Positions 8,299 through 14,307 of a DNA stretch of 14,307 nucleotides are shown here, piece by piece; the first letter of the stretch is position 1, and each line of letters opens with the position of its first letter. The DNA is from CAJQQK01 sp051010015 (lineage in GTDB: Bacteria; Pseudomonadota; Alphaproteobacteria; Rhizobiales; Hyphomicrobiaceae): contig JBPCVZ010000451.1 in the NCBI GenBank assembly GCA_051010015.1, positions 1 to 14,307 of the forward strand, written 5' to 3'. A program made the position numbers and the translations under genes. The notes below the pieces were generated by a model, which saw only the letters and a list, made by a program, of their open reading frames with translations, was not told the DNA's origin and made no database searches.

Positions 8299-9012
8299 AT
8301 GCGCCCTTCAAAGCGTCAGAATAACGAACTCCGTCGCGTCGCATTTGAGCGCGCAGCCTCCCTGCATGCGGAAGGCTCCTGCATGATCAAGATGGGCAAT
8401 ACCCATGTCCTGTGCACGGCCAGCCTGGAAGAACGCGTGCCGCCTTGGCTCAAAGGCAAGGGCCGCGGCTGGGTGACCGCCGAGTATTCGATGCTGCCGC
8501 GCTCGACGCACGAGCGCATGCGTCGCGAGGTTACACGCGGCCACCCCTCCGGCCGAACGCAGGAAATTCAGCGTTTGATCGGGCGCTCGCTGCGCGCCGT
8601 GGTCGATCTCGAAAAGCTCGGCGAGCGCCAGATCACGGTCGACTGTGATGTCATCCAGGCCGACGGCGGCACGCGCACGGCGTCGATCACCGGTGCCTGG
8701 GTCGCACTGCATGACTGTTTCCAGTGGATGCAGACCCGCGACATGATCGGCAGGGATGTCATGAAAGATCACATCGCCGCCGTTTCGGCCGGCATCTACA
8801 ATGGCGAAGTCGTTCTCGATCTCGATTATCCGGAAGACTCCGAAGCCGAGGCCGACGCCAACTTTGTTCTGACCGGCTCGGGCGGCATAGTCGAGATCCA
8901 AGGCACCGCCGAAGGTGATCCGTTCTCGCAGGAGCAGTTCGGTGAGATCATGGGGCTCGCGCGCAAGGGAATTGAGGAACTCGTCGCCCTACAGAAATTG
9001 ACCGTGAGCTGA
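8299..9012 (+). CDS. rph: Ribonuclease PH
   Basis: RNase PH is a phosphate-dependent 3'-to-5' exoribonuclease that trims tRNA precursors; it works as a hexameric ring. From the ATG at 8299 (MRPSKRQNNELR) the protein has 237 residues, the family length. The frame is open another 70 codons upstream, but that extension has no family similarity. AGGAAA lies 14 bases before the ATG, a long spacing. Visible motifs are THVLCTASLEERVP, the phosphate-binding Arg in GRTQEIQRLIGRSLR (R86), DCDVIQADGGTRTASITGA (R126), and the acidic active-site stretch DLDYPEDSEAEADANFV (D180, D186). It heads the rph-VOC-rdgB-hemW operon; the next gene begins 31 bases on. Neighbourhood with rdgB and hrcA is common in alphaproteobacteria. 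Identification is secure. Confidence 0.97.
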   Translation: MRPSKRQNNELRRVAFERAASLHAEGSCMIKMGNTHVLCTASLEERVPPWLKGKGRGWVTAEYSMLPRSTHERMRREVTRGHPSGRTQEIQRLIGRSLRAVVDLEKLGERQITVDCDVIQADGGTRTASITGAWVALHDCFQWMQTRDMIGRDVMKDHIAAVSAGIYNGEVVLDLDYPEDSEAEADANFVLTGSGGIVEIQGTAEGDPFSQEQFGEIMGLARKGIEELVALQKLTVS

Positions 9013-9043
9013 GCAACGCGTCCGCCCGTCGAGGAACCGCGCC

Positions 9044-9457
9044 ATGACTGACATAACCGGCATTCTGGAGACCGTCCTCTACGTTCCCGACCTCGATGCC
9101 GCCGAGGATTTTTATCGCGACGTCCTCGGTTTCGAGCCGTTCACGAAGGTGCCGGGTCGCCATCTCTTTTATCGCTGCGGCGAGCAGGTCCTACTGATCT
9201 TCAATCCCGAGGCCACCAAAGATGTCTCGACGGCCGGCATTCCCGTGCCGCCGCACGGCGCCATCGGCCCCGGCCATATTTGTTTTCGCGCGAGCGCCTC
9301 CGAGATCGACGACTGGCACGATCGACTGACCGCGGGCGGTGTCGAAATCGAAATGGACTTCGAGTGGCCGCAGGGCGGGCGCGCGATTTACTTCCGCGAC
9401 CCGGCGGGCAATTGCCTGGAATTCGCGGAGCCACGCATCTGGGGGTACGAGACATGA
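9044..9457 (+). CDS. VOC-superfamily (glyoxalase/bleomycin-resistance/dioxygenase fold) protein
   Basis: The protein has 137 residues and shows the paired beta-alpha-beta-beta-beta layout of the vicinal oxygen chelate fold. The first half contains ILETVLYVPDLDAAEDFYRDVLGFE (7-31), and the second GPGHICFRAS (75-84) and YFRDPAGNCLEFAEP (116-130). Likely metal ligands are E9, H78 and E126; the first position is Glu rather than the usual His. Such proteins include glyoxalase I, FosA-type resistance enzymes and extradiol dioxygenases, and the sequence does not decide between them. It sits between rph and rdgB, and its stop overlaps the rdgB start (ATGA), so it is co-expressed with a nucleotide-sanitation enzyme. 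I infer a role in detoxification or metabolite repair, but no substrate can be named. Confidence 0.85.
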   Translation: MTDITGILETVLYVPDLDAAEDFYRDVLGFEPFTKVPGRHLFYRCGEQVLLIFNPEATKDVSTAGIPVPPHGAIGPGHICFRASASEIDDWHDRLTAGGVEIEMDFEWPQGGRAIYFRDPAGNCLEFAEPRIWGYET

Positions 9458-10104
9458 ACGGATCGTCCGCCCGCCGGCTCGTCAAGGGCGACCGCCTCGT
9501 CGTCGCCAGCCACAATGCCGGCAAACTGAGGGAATTCTCCGAACTGCTCGCGCCCTACGGCATCGATACCGTCTCCGCCGCCGACCTGGACCTGCCCGAA
9601 CCTGAAGAAACCGGCACGACCTTTGCCGCCAATGCGCTTTTGAAGGCGTTCGCCGCCAGCCAGGCGACCGGCCTGCCGGCACTCGCCGACGATTCCGGCC
9701 TGGAGGTCGAGGCGCTCGGGGGCGAGCCCGGCATCTACTCGGCGCGTTGGGCCGGGCCTGAGAAGGATTTCGCCGCCGCGATGCAGCGCGTCCACGATGC
9801 CGTGGCGGCCAAGAACGGCTGGTCCGACGACGGCCGCCGCGCCAATTTCAACGCAACCTTGGTGCTTGCCTGGCCCGGACTTGCCATTGCCGGAGCGCAC
9901 GCGACATTCGAAGGCAAAAGTCACGGCACCCTGCAATGGCCGCCACGCGGTACGGGTGGTTTTGGTTACGACCCGATGTTCCAGCCGAACGGGGCTGAGC
10001 AGACGTTCGGCGAGATGTCGGCGCCGGAAAAGCATGCCCACTCCCATCGCGCCCGTGCATTGCAGCTGTTCATCGAAGCGAGCGTCGATGACGCCCAATC
10101 CTGA
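9454..10104 (+). CDS. rdgB: dITP/XTP pyrophosphatase (RdgB/HAM1 family)
   Basis: RdgB hydrolyses ITP, dITP and XTP to monophosphates and so keeps deaminated purines out of DNA and RNA. The protein has 216 residues from the ATG at 9454, which overlaps the upstream stop as ATGA. Longer in-frame starts (back to 9280) lie inside the VOC gene and are not used. Motifs are VASHNAGK (17-24, substrate and phosphate binding), LADDSGLEVEALGGEPGIYSARWAG (78-101) with the catalytic Asp pair D79/D80, GTGGFGYDPMF (166-176), and EKHAHSHRARAL (192-203) with the SHR base-recognition triad. It overlaps hemW by 17 bases. Identification is secure. Confidence 0.96.
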   Translation: MNGSSARRLVKGDRLVVASHNAGKLREFSELLAPYGIDTVSAADLDLPEPEETGTTFAANALLKAFAASQATGLPALADDSGLEVEALGGEPGIYSARWAGPEKDFAAAMQRVHDAVAAKNGWSDDGRRANFNATLVLAWPGLAIAGAHATFEGKSHGTLQWPPRGTGGFGYDPMFQPNGAEQTFGEMSAPEKHAHSHRARALQLFIEASVDDAQS

Positions 10105-11302
10105 CATCGCCACTTCTCCGGCCGGCGCCGCCAACCCTGACCCGGCCGGCTTCGGTGTCTACGTCCACTGGCCGTTCTGCGCCTCGAAGTGCCCCTATTG
10201 CGACTTCAACAGTCATGTCCGCCACGGCGGCGTCGACGAGCCTGCCTATCTAGACGCCTATCTCGACGAGATTCGCACCACGCGCCGTGAGATCGGCCCG
10301 CGCACCGTTTCCAGCGTGTTCTTCGGCGGCGGCACGCCATCGCTGATGAATGCCCGCACGGTTGCGGCGATCATCGATGCCATCGCGGGCGCCTGGTCAT
10401 TGCCGGGCGATGCCGAGATCACGCTCGAAGCCAATCCGTCCAGCGTCGAAGCAGATCGTTTCGCGGCCTATCGCCAGGCCGGCGTCAATCGCGTCTCGCT
10501 CGGCGTGCAGTCGCTGTTCGACGACGCTCTGCAGGCACTCGGCCGGCTGCACACGGCGGTAGAAGCGCGCCACGCGATCGACATTGCCGGCAGCACGTTC
10601 GAGCGCCATTCGTTCGACTTGATCTATGCCCGGCCCGGTCAGACGGCCGCCGCCTGGGAACAAGAGCTGACACAGGCCATAGCGATCGGTACCCGTCATC
10701 TGTCGCTCTATCAGCTGACCATCGAGGCCGGTACACCGTTCGCCGATCTCTATGACAAGGGCCGCCTTGCGATCCCGCCACCGCAAATCGCCGATGACCT
10801 GTTCGGTCTGACACGCGCCATCACCGCCGCCCATCGCCTCGATGCCTATGAGACGTCGAACCACGCTGCGCCCGGCGAAGAGAGCCGCCACAACCTGCTG
10901 TATTGGCGCTACGGCGAGTACGCCGGCATCGGGCCCGGCGCGCATGCCCGGCTTATCGTTGACGGCGCACGCACCGCGACCTCGACCGAGCTTCTGCCGG
11001 AGCGCTGGTTGCAGCGCGTCGCCGACGCAGGCTCCGGCGTCGTCGAGCGCGAGCGGTTGTCGCGCCTCGAGATGGCCGATGAGCTCCTGATGATGAGCCT
11101 GCGACTCGCCGAAGGCGTCGATCTCCAGCGATTGGCGACCATCGGCGGCGTCCGCCCCGGCGACAGCGCCCTGCCCGACCTCATTGAAAGTGGACATATC
11201 GCGCTAGATCCGTCCACGCATCGCCTGCGAACGACTCGCGCGGGCAGCTTCGTGCTCAACGAGGTCGTTCGCCAATTGTCCGGCGATTTCGAAGAGATCT
11301 AG
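10088..11302 (+). CDS. hemW: Radical-SAM heme chaperone HemW
   Basis: HemW binds heme and a [4Fe-4S] cluster and delivers heme to respiratory enzymes; it was long annotated as an oxygen-independent coproporphyrinogen III oxidase. The protein has 404 residues from the ATG at 10088, 17 bases before the rdgB stop. The cluster motif is VHWPFCASKCPYCDF with C31, C35 and C38. The residue after the third Cys is Asp, then Phe, as in HemW and unlike the extra Cys of true HemN. Further motifs are VFFGGGTPSLM, ITLEANPSS, GVNRVSLGVQS and the HemN C-terminal domain towards the end (SHNLLYW-like RHNLLYWRYGEYAGIGPGAHAR). It is the last gene of the rph operon and ends 18 bases from the LysR gene, tail to tail. 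Confidence 0.94.
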   Translation: MTPNPDIATSPAGAANPDPAGFGVYVHWPFCASKCPYCDFNSHVRHGGVDEPAYLDAYLDEIRTTRREIGPRTVSSVFFGGGTPSLMNARTVAAIIDAIAGAWSLPGDAEITLEANPSSVEADRFAAYRQAGVNRVSLGVQSLFDDALQALGRLHTAVEARHAIDIAGSTFERHSFDLIYARPGQTAAAWEQELTQAIAIGTRHLSLYQLTIEAGTPFADLYDKGRLAIPPPQIADDLFGLTRAITAAHRLDAYETSNHAAPGEESRHNLLYWRYGEYAGIGPGAHARLIVDGARTATSTELLPERWLQRVADAGSGVVERERLSRLEMADELLMMSLRLAEGVDLQRLATIGGVRPGDSALPDLIESGHIALDPSTHRLRTTRAGSFVLNEVVRQLSGDFEEI

Positions 11303-11320
11303 CCCGCATTTTCCCACCTC

Positions 11321-12238
11321 TTACGCTGGCGCCGGCATGGCCGCGATCTCCGCTTGCAGCCAGTTGCGGTACATCTTGATCTTCGGCACGTCCTCGCGGC
11401 CTGCCGGACACACGAAGTACATCGCGCGCCGCGTCTGCGTCGTGATGTCGAACAGTTTGACGAGTCGTCCCTTCTTGAGGTCATCGGCGACGATCAGCTC
11501 GGTCGCGAGCAGGACGCCAGCGCCTTCTTCCGCGGCGTCGATGGAATGGTCGGCGCTGCTGAAGCGGATGCCGCGCCTTTCCGTATTGGGTTGAACGCCG
11601 TTTTCGAGAAACCAGTCTTCCCATATAGGCAGGCCCTCGATGCCGCCCAGCGATACATCCTGGATCAACGTCGCGCTGGCAATGTCGGCGGGCGTCTCGA
11701 AGGGGCCGAATTCCTCGACATAGGAGGGGCTCGCAACGACCACCAGGCGAACGTCATCGAGTTTTTCGTAATAGAGCCCGGCAGGCGGTCCGAGCGAGTT
11801 GCGGATCGCAACGTCGACACCATCGGTCGTGAAGTTCGCACGGGTTTGACTGGACGTGATCCGCACATCGATTTGGGGGTGTGCCGCCAGAAACCGATAG
11901 ACCCTCGGTGCCAGCCATTTCGCTGTGAAGCCCGGTGATGAGCTGACCACGAGGACGGAATCGTTCGAAATCGTCTCCAGTGTCGACAGTGCCTGGCGGA
12001 TCTGCCCGAAGGCCGCGTTCAAACCCGGATAGATCGCCTCGCCGGCGGCCGTGAGCTCGATCGCACGTGTCTTGCGCTCGAACAGCCGGATGCCGAGAAA
12101 GGTCTCGAGCGACTTGATCTGGTGGCTGAGCGCCGCCGCCGTGACGTTGAGCTCGTCCGCCGCGCGGGCAAAGCTCAGGTGCCGCGCAGCGGCTTCAAAC
12201 GCCCGCAGGGAGTTAAGCGGCGGCATTCCTCTAGACAT
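11321..12238 (-). CDS. LysR-family transcriptional regulator, GcvA type
   Basis: The protein has 305 residues from the ATG at 12238 (MSRGMPPLNSLRAFEAAARHLSF), which is the standard GcvA-like N-terminus. The frame remains open 68 codons further upstream, but that part has no LysR similarity. An ATG at 12226 has AGAGGA too close to it. The winged helix-turn-helix covers about residues 8-66 (SFARAADELNVTAAALSHQIKSLE, then LGIRLFERKTRAIELT). The rest is the periplasmic-binding-like effector domain with SSSPGFTAKWLAPRVYRFLAAHP, DVAIRN and the ending KIKMYRNWLQAEI. GcvA controls glycine cleavage in enterobacteria, but gcv genes are absent here and this type is numerous in alphaproteobacteria with varied targets. 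It is divergent from two small ORFs, which are therefore its most likely local targets. Effector unknown. Confidence 0.93.
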   Translation of the reverse strand: MSRGMPPLNSLRAFEAAARHLSFARAADELNVTAAALSHQIKSLETFLGIRLFERKTRAIELTAAGEAIYPGLNAAFGQIRQALSTLETISNDSVLVVSSSPGFTAKWLAPRVYRFLAAHPQIDVRITSSQTRANFTTDGVDVAIRNSLGPPAGLYYEKLDDVRLVVVASPSYVEEFGPFETPADIASATLIQDVSLGGIEGLPIWEDWFLENGVQPNTERRGIRFSSADHSIDAAEEGAGVLLATELIVADDLKKGRLVKLFDITTQTRRAMYFVCPAGREDVPKIKMYRNWLQAEIAAMPAPA

Positions 12239-12250
12239 TAGTTTTTCTAA
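12238..12250. promoter_or_regulatory. Possible LysR-type operator (T-N11-A) at the regulator start
   Basis: TTAG-TTTTT-CTAA is a perfect inverted repeat in the T-N11-A arrangement used by LysR regulators. It overlaps the first base of the lysR ATG and could serve autoregulation. It is about 100 bases from the first small ORF. Short AT-rich repeats of this kind also occur by chance. Confidence 0.3.
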
Positions 12251-12324
12251 CCTATGAAGTGAGAAAGGATCGTTTGTAAGTCCCATGTTTAGTGCATAAA
12301 TTCCCATCACGCACAAGATGACAT

Positions 12325-12487
12325 GAGGAGAACTAATCATGGCAACGCAAAAAGCAAAGAACTCAAGGTGGCGGCGGGCGCTGCGCGGTCTGTTCAAGCC
12401 AGCCAAGCCAAGCAAGCCGGCAATCCGGCCAGCGATCCTCAAAACACCTTTCTATTACTAATCAAGAACTCGAGGAGAACGATCATG
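12325..12487 (+). repeat. Duplicated ribosome-binding/start region of two small ORFs
   Basis: GAGGAGAACTAATCATGG (12325-12342) and GAGGAGAACGATCATGG (12472-12488) are near-identical copies about 147 bases apart. Each consists of a strong Shine-Dalgarno (GAGGAG), AAC, a short spacer and ATCATGG with the start codon. The octamer ACTAATCA also recurs (12332 and 12457). The copies are the strongest argument that both small ORFs are translated. Confidence 0.7.
12339..12461 (+). CDS. Small highly basic protein, 40 residues, function unknown
   Basis: This short ORF starts at the ATG at 12339, with GAGGAG 8 bases upstream, and ends at TAA 12459-12461. The product begins MATQKAKNSRWRRALRGLFK and ends in FYY. 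It has 6 Lys and 5 Arg, no Asp or Glu, and 5 Pro, so it is strongly basic. Residues 8-20 could form a basic amphipathic helix, followed by a Lys/Pro-rich part. Such a peptide could bind RNA, DNA or membranes, but nothing shows which. An overlapping 111-codon frame (12323-12658) uses the same bases, but its ATG is within the Shine-Dalgarno of this ORF and it contains rare codons before 12485. I do not recognise a family. It is probably transcribed with the next ORF and is divergent from the LysR gene. Confidence 0.5.
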   Translation: MATQKAKNSRWRRALRGLFKPAKPSKPAIRPAILKTPFYY

Positions 12488-12658
12488 GAAATGCGTTATG
12501 GAATGCCGGTCTGGGCGCCAGACGATTTGGAACTGGCGGCGATTGCCAAGCGTGTCGCGCGAGAGCGCTCCAAAGCTGCAGTCGATGCGATCCAGTCGGC
12601 AAAGCAGCTTTTCGTCAACGAGCATGGCGATAAGGACACTGCGAAAACGCGCTGCTAG
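12485..12658 (+). CDS. Small helical protein, 57 residues, function unknown
   Basis: The ORF starts at the ATG at 12485, with GAGGAG 7 bases upstream, and ends at TAG 12656-12658. The product reads MEMRYGMPVWAPDDLELAAI at its start. Residues 13-44 are predicted by eye to be one charged amphipathic helix (pattern AxxxARERSKAAVDAIQSAKQLF), and the tail is polar with a final Cys. It has no signal peptide and no membrane segment. The helix loosely recalls tiny alphaproteobacterial proteins with an AxxxRxxA pattern, but this is unverified. It begins 23 bases after the 40-codon ORF, so the two are probably one operon. The frame is open back to 12323, giving a possible 111-residue version; the copied start region favours the short form. 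Confidence 0.6.
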   Translation: MEMRYGMPVWAPDDLELAAIAKRVARERSKAAVDAIQSAKQLFVNEHGDKDTAKTRC

Positions 12659-12722
12659 CGAAAAACAAAGAACTGACCACGTCATCCTGAGCTCCTTCTC
12701 CCGAAGATGATGGTCATGAGCA

Positions 12723-12751
12723 GGGCCGGCCGGATCACTCCGCGCCGGCCC
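12723..12751 (+). terminator. GC-rich hairpin after the small ORFs
   Basis: GGGCCGGC (12723-12730) pairs with GCCGGCCC (12744-12751). Inside it CGGA (12731-12734) pairs with TCCG (12739-12742), leaving one bulged C and a 4-base loop, so the stem is 12 bp. It is followed by ATTCGTTTG, which is not a real T tract, so termination would be inefficient or factor-aided. A second imperfect hairpin (GACCACGTCATC at 12675 with GATGATGGTC ending at 12715) lies just upstream. It separates the small-ORF unit from yqaA. Confidence 0.5.
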
Positions 12752-12861
12752 ATTCGTTTGCGAATTGTCCACCTTATCGATGGACTTTGTCCCTGACCGA
12801 ACGTAGTCACCTTCGGCGGGCCATATCATGCCCGGCAATCGCAGCGGGAGCTTCCGGCCAC

Positions 12862-13446
12862 ATGTTGAGGCGACTTTACGATTGGGTGATGGGCCTGGCC
12901 GCGCACCCGCAGGCATCGTTTTGGTTGTTTGCGATCGCGTTCATGGAAAGCTCGTTCTTTCCGATCCCGCCCCACATCATGCTGATCCCCATGGTCATTG
13001 CCGATCGTGCCAAGGCGTGGCGCTATGCGGCCATTGTCACCATCGGTTCGGTGCTGGGCGGCATCGCCGGTTATCTCATCGGTTATGCATTGTTCGACCA
13101 GGTCGGCATGCCGGTGCTGCAATTCTACGGCATGGGCGAGAAGTTCAAGCAGTTTGCTGCCAATTACAACGAATACGGCGCCTGGATCGTCTTCACAGCC
13201 GGCGTGACGCCGTTCCCCTACAAGGTGATCACGATTGCCAGCGGCGTCACGGCACTGAATTTCTGGGTCTTCCTGATCGCCTCGATTGCGGCGCGCAGCC
13301 TGGTATTCTTCGTCATCGCTGGGCTGCTCTATGCATTCGGCCAACCGATCCGCGTGTTCATCGAAAAGCGCCTCGGCCTCATGTTTACGATCTTTCTGGT
13401 ATTGCTCTTCGGCGGCTTTATCGCCATTAAATACTTGGTCCATTGA
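12862..13446 (+). CDS. DedA/SNARE-associated membrane protein, YqaA type
   Basis: The protein has 194 residues from the ATG at 12862 (MLRRLYDWVMGLAAHP), with GGGAG 11 bases upstream. The frame is open 25 codons further, without family features. It has the YqaA/DedA layout: an entry segment FWLFAIAFMESSFFPIPPHIMLIPMV (about 21-46) with the re-entrant FPIPP element, a Gly-rich helix GSVLGGIAGYLIGYALF, a second re-entrant part with AGVTPFPYKVITIASGV (about 113-129), and C-terminal membrane helices. DedA-family proteins move or flip lipids, including undecaprenyl phosphate and phosphatidylethanolamine carriers. The YqaA branch is not well characterised, so the substrate is open. Its stop touches the possible TTG start of dsbB (TTGA), and the two are commonly neighbours in alphaproteobacteria. 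Confidence 0.9.
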   Translation: MLRRLYDWVMGLAAHPQASFWLFAIAFMESSFFPIPPHIMLIPMVIADRAKAWRYAAIVTIGSVLGGIAGYLIGYALFDQVGMPVLQFYGMGEKFKQFAANYNEYGAWIVFTAGVTPFPYKVITIASGVTALNFWVFLIASIAARSLVFFVIAGLLYAFGQPIRVFIEKRLGLMFTIFLVLLFGGFIAIKYLVH

Positions 13447-13496
13447 GCAAAAAGCCGATCCCCACATCAGCCCATAGAGTCTCAAGAACGCAGTCC

Positions 13497-14024
13497 ATGG
13501 CACAGAAAACGTCTGCAATTTACAGTCAGCCTGCTTACCGCTGGGGTAGCCTTTCATTGTTCGTGACGATTGCGATCATCCTCGGCGCGCTCGCCTTCGA
13601 GCATATTGGCGGCTACAAGCCCTGCCCGCTTTGCCTTCAGCAGCGCTACGCCTACTACGTTGCCATTCCCGCATTGTTTGTCGCCCTCGTATTGCTCAGC
13701 ACGGACCAGCACCGCATCGCCATGGGCCTGCTTTTCTTCGTGTCGTTGGTTTTTCTCGCGAACTCCGCATTCGGCGTCTATCACGCCGGCGCCGAATGGG
13801 GCTATTGGGCGCCGCCGATCACGTGCGGCGGGACAGGTGAGGAGCTCAAGGGTGGCAAGAGCCTGCTCAAGGCCCTCAAGAACGCGAATGTCGTCGATTG
13901 CGGCAAGCCGGCCCTTATCATCCTCGGCCTGTCGCTGGCGGGCTGGAACGCCATTGTCAGCCTGTGCCTGTCGATCGGTTGCCTGAAGGCGGCTTTCTTC
14001 GCATCCGAAGAGGCTGCGATTTAA
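13497..14024 (+). CDS. dsbB: Disulfide bond formation protein B (DsbB)
   Basis: DsbB is an inner-membrane quinone reductase that reoxidises DsbA in the periplasm. From the ATG at 13497 (MAQKTSAIYSQ) the protein has 175 residues, close to E. coli DsbB. It has four hydrophobic segments (about 17-35, 52-68, 74-94, 137-160). The first cysteine pair is in KPCPLCLQQR (C43, C46, with R50 as the quinone-contact Arg), and the second is C110 and C135 in the long periplasmic loop (ITCGGTG and VVDCGKP). All four redox cysteines are present. An upstream TTG at 13443 overlaps the yqaA stop (TTGA) and would add 18 residues; neither start has a strong ribosome-binding site. No dsbA is in the window. Identification is secure; start is the open point. 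Confidence 0.93.
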   Translation: MAQKTSAIYSQPAYRWGSLSLFVTIAIILGALAFEHIGGYKPCPLCLQQRYAYYVAIPALFVALVLLSTDQHRIAMGLLFFVSLVFLANSAFGVYHAGAEWGYWAPPITCGGTGEELKGGKSLLKALKNANVVDCGKPALIILGLSLAGWNAIVSLCLSIGCLKAAFFASEEAAI

Positions 14025-14147
14025 TCTCCTCGGCACATATTTTTGAGATATCCACCATTCGTTGCGAAAAAAAATTTATCCGCCACCTGCGTCGCACGCG
14101 CCGTCCGGTTTGCTTGCTCTCAGACAATGAGTCTTACATATCAATAA

Positions 14148-14166
14148 CTTGAGAAAATTGCTCAAG
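14148..14166. repeat. Short inverted repeat CTTGAG-N7-CTCAAG
   Basis: Perfect 6-base arms with a 7-base spacer (AAAATTG). It has no T tract after it on either strand at close range. On the minus strand it begins at the stop codon of the 15-residue ORF. Hairpin or operator are both possible. Confidence 0.4.
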
Positions 14167-14209
14167 GCCAGATGAACAGGCGTTTATCTGAGTAACACTC
14201 GGTCAACAT

Positions 14210-14272
14210 ATTAATTCTCCGAAAATCCAACTTTGTGCCCAGATGTTGTCACGAAGACACGATTAATTCTCC
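14210..14272. repeat. Two direct copies of ATTAATTCTCC
   Basis: The 11-mer occurs at 14210-14220 and 14262-14272, 52 bases apart. On the minus strand each copy reads GGAGAATTAAT, followed by an ATG in one case and CGTG in the other, so the repeats look like ribosome-binding/start regions. Confidence 0.5.
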
Positions 14273-14307
14273 CTTGTCAGCGGCGGCGATCTCCCCCCGG
14301 TCTCCCC

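Larger units (their letters stand above)
14025..14307. other. AT-rich region after dsbB without a convincing gene
   Basis: This 283-base stretch is clearly richer in A and T than the genes around it and shows no normal-sized coding frame; the 84-codon plus-strand frame here has no family features and starts inside dsbB. It holds A8 at 14067-14074 followed by TTTAT, an inverted repeat at 14148-14166 and two copies of ATTAATTCTCC. On the minus strand there is a 15-residue ORF with a good Shine-Dalgarno (14162-14209). It may contain the control region of a gene beyond the right edge, or a small RNA. Confidence 0.5.

Noticed and set aside
9388..10134. Long minus-strand frame of 248 codons opposite rdgB
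   Set aside because: It is a shadow of rdgB in high-GC sequence; rdgB has full family motifs and the antisense frame has none.
10397..11197. Minus-strand frame of 266 codons opposite hemW
   Set aside because: hemW is clear in the plus strand; the antisense frame has no motifs.
13898..14152. Plus-strand frame of 84 codons running from dsbB into the AT-rich end
   Set aside because: It begins inside dsbB in another frame, with no ribosome-binding site and no family features.

Overview
This window looks like an ordinary chromosomal segment of a high-GC alphaproteobacterium, probably of the Rhodospirillales/Rhizobiales type. The protein families, gene order (hrcA-grpE, dnaK-dnaJ-pyrF, rph-VOC-rdgB-hemW, yqaA-dsbB) and GcvA-type LysR protein point that way; this is judged by eye, without a database search. 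I see no mobile element, CRISPR array, rRNA or tRNA.

Left part (1-5257): the N-terminal part of trmD (tRNA m1G37 methyltransferase) runs off the left edge on the minus strand. It is divergent from a small membrane protein of the DUF457/metal-dependent hydrolase type. Then, on the minus strand, comes dnaK-dnaJ-pyrF. A strong hairpin plus T8 tract lies between dnaK and dnaJ, and dnaJ and pyrF overlap by one base (TGATG).

Middle (5258-8298): alkB (plus strand) sits inside the chaperone locus, divergent from dnaK and overlapping the 3' end of grpE tail to tail. hrcA-grpE follow on the minus strand. The dnaK upstream region has a plausible RpoH-like promoter and no CIRCE element. The hrcA upstream region has a perfect 15-bp palindrome just downstream of a plausible promoter.

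Right-centre (8299-11302): a compact plus-strand operon of rph (tRNA 3'-end trimming), a VOC/glyoxalase-like gene, rdgB (removal of ITP, dITP and XTP) and hemW (radical-SAM heme chaperone). The last three genes overlap.

Right part (11321-14307): a GcvA-like LysR regulator on the minus strand is divergent from two small plus-strand ORFs (40 and 57 codons) that share an almost identical ribosome-binding/start region. A GC-rich hairpin follows, then a YqaA-type DedA membrane protein gene and dsbB. The last 283 bases are AT-rich, hold repeats and have no convincing gene.

Most of the window is housekeeping: protein folding and heat shock, RNA processing, nucleotide sanitation, DNA repair, pyrimidine synthesis and disulfide formation. 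The least explained part is the LysR-small-ORF unit at 12238-12751.
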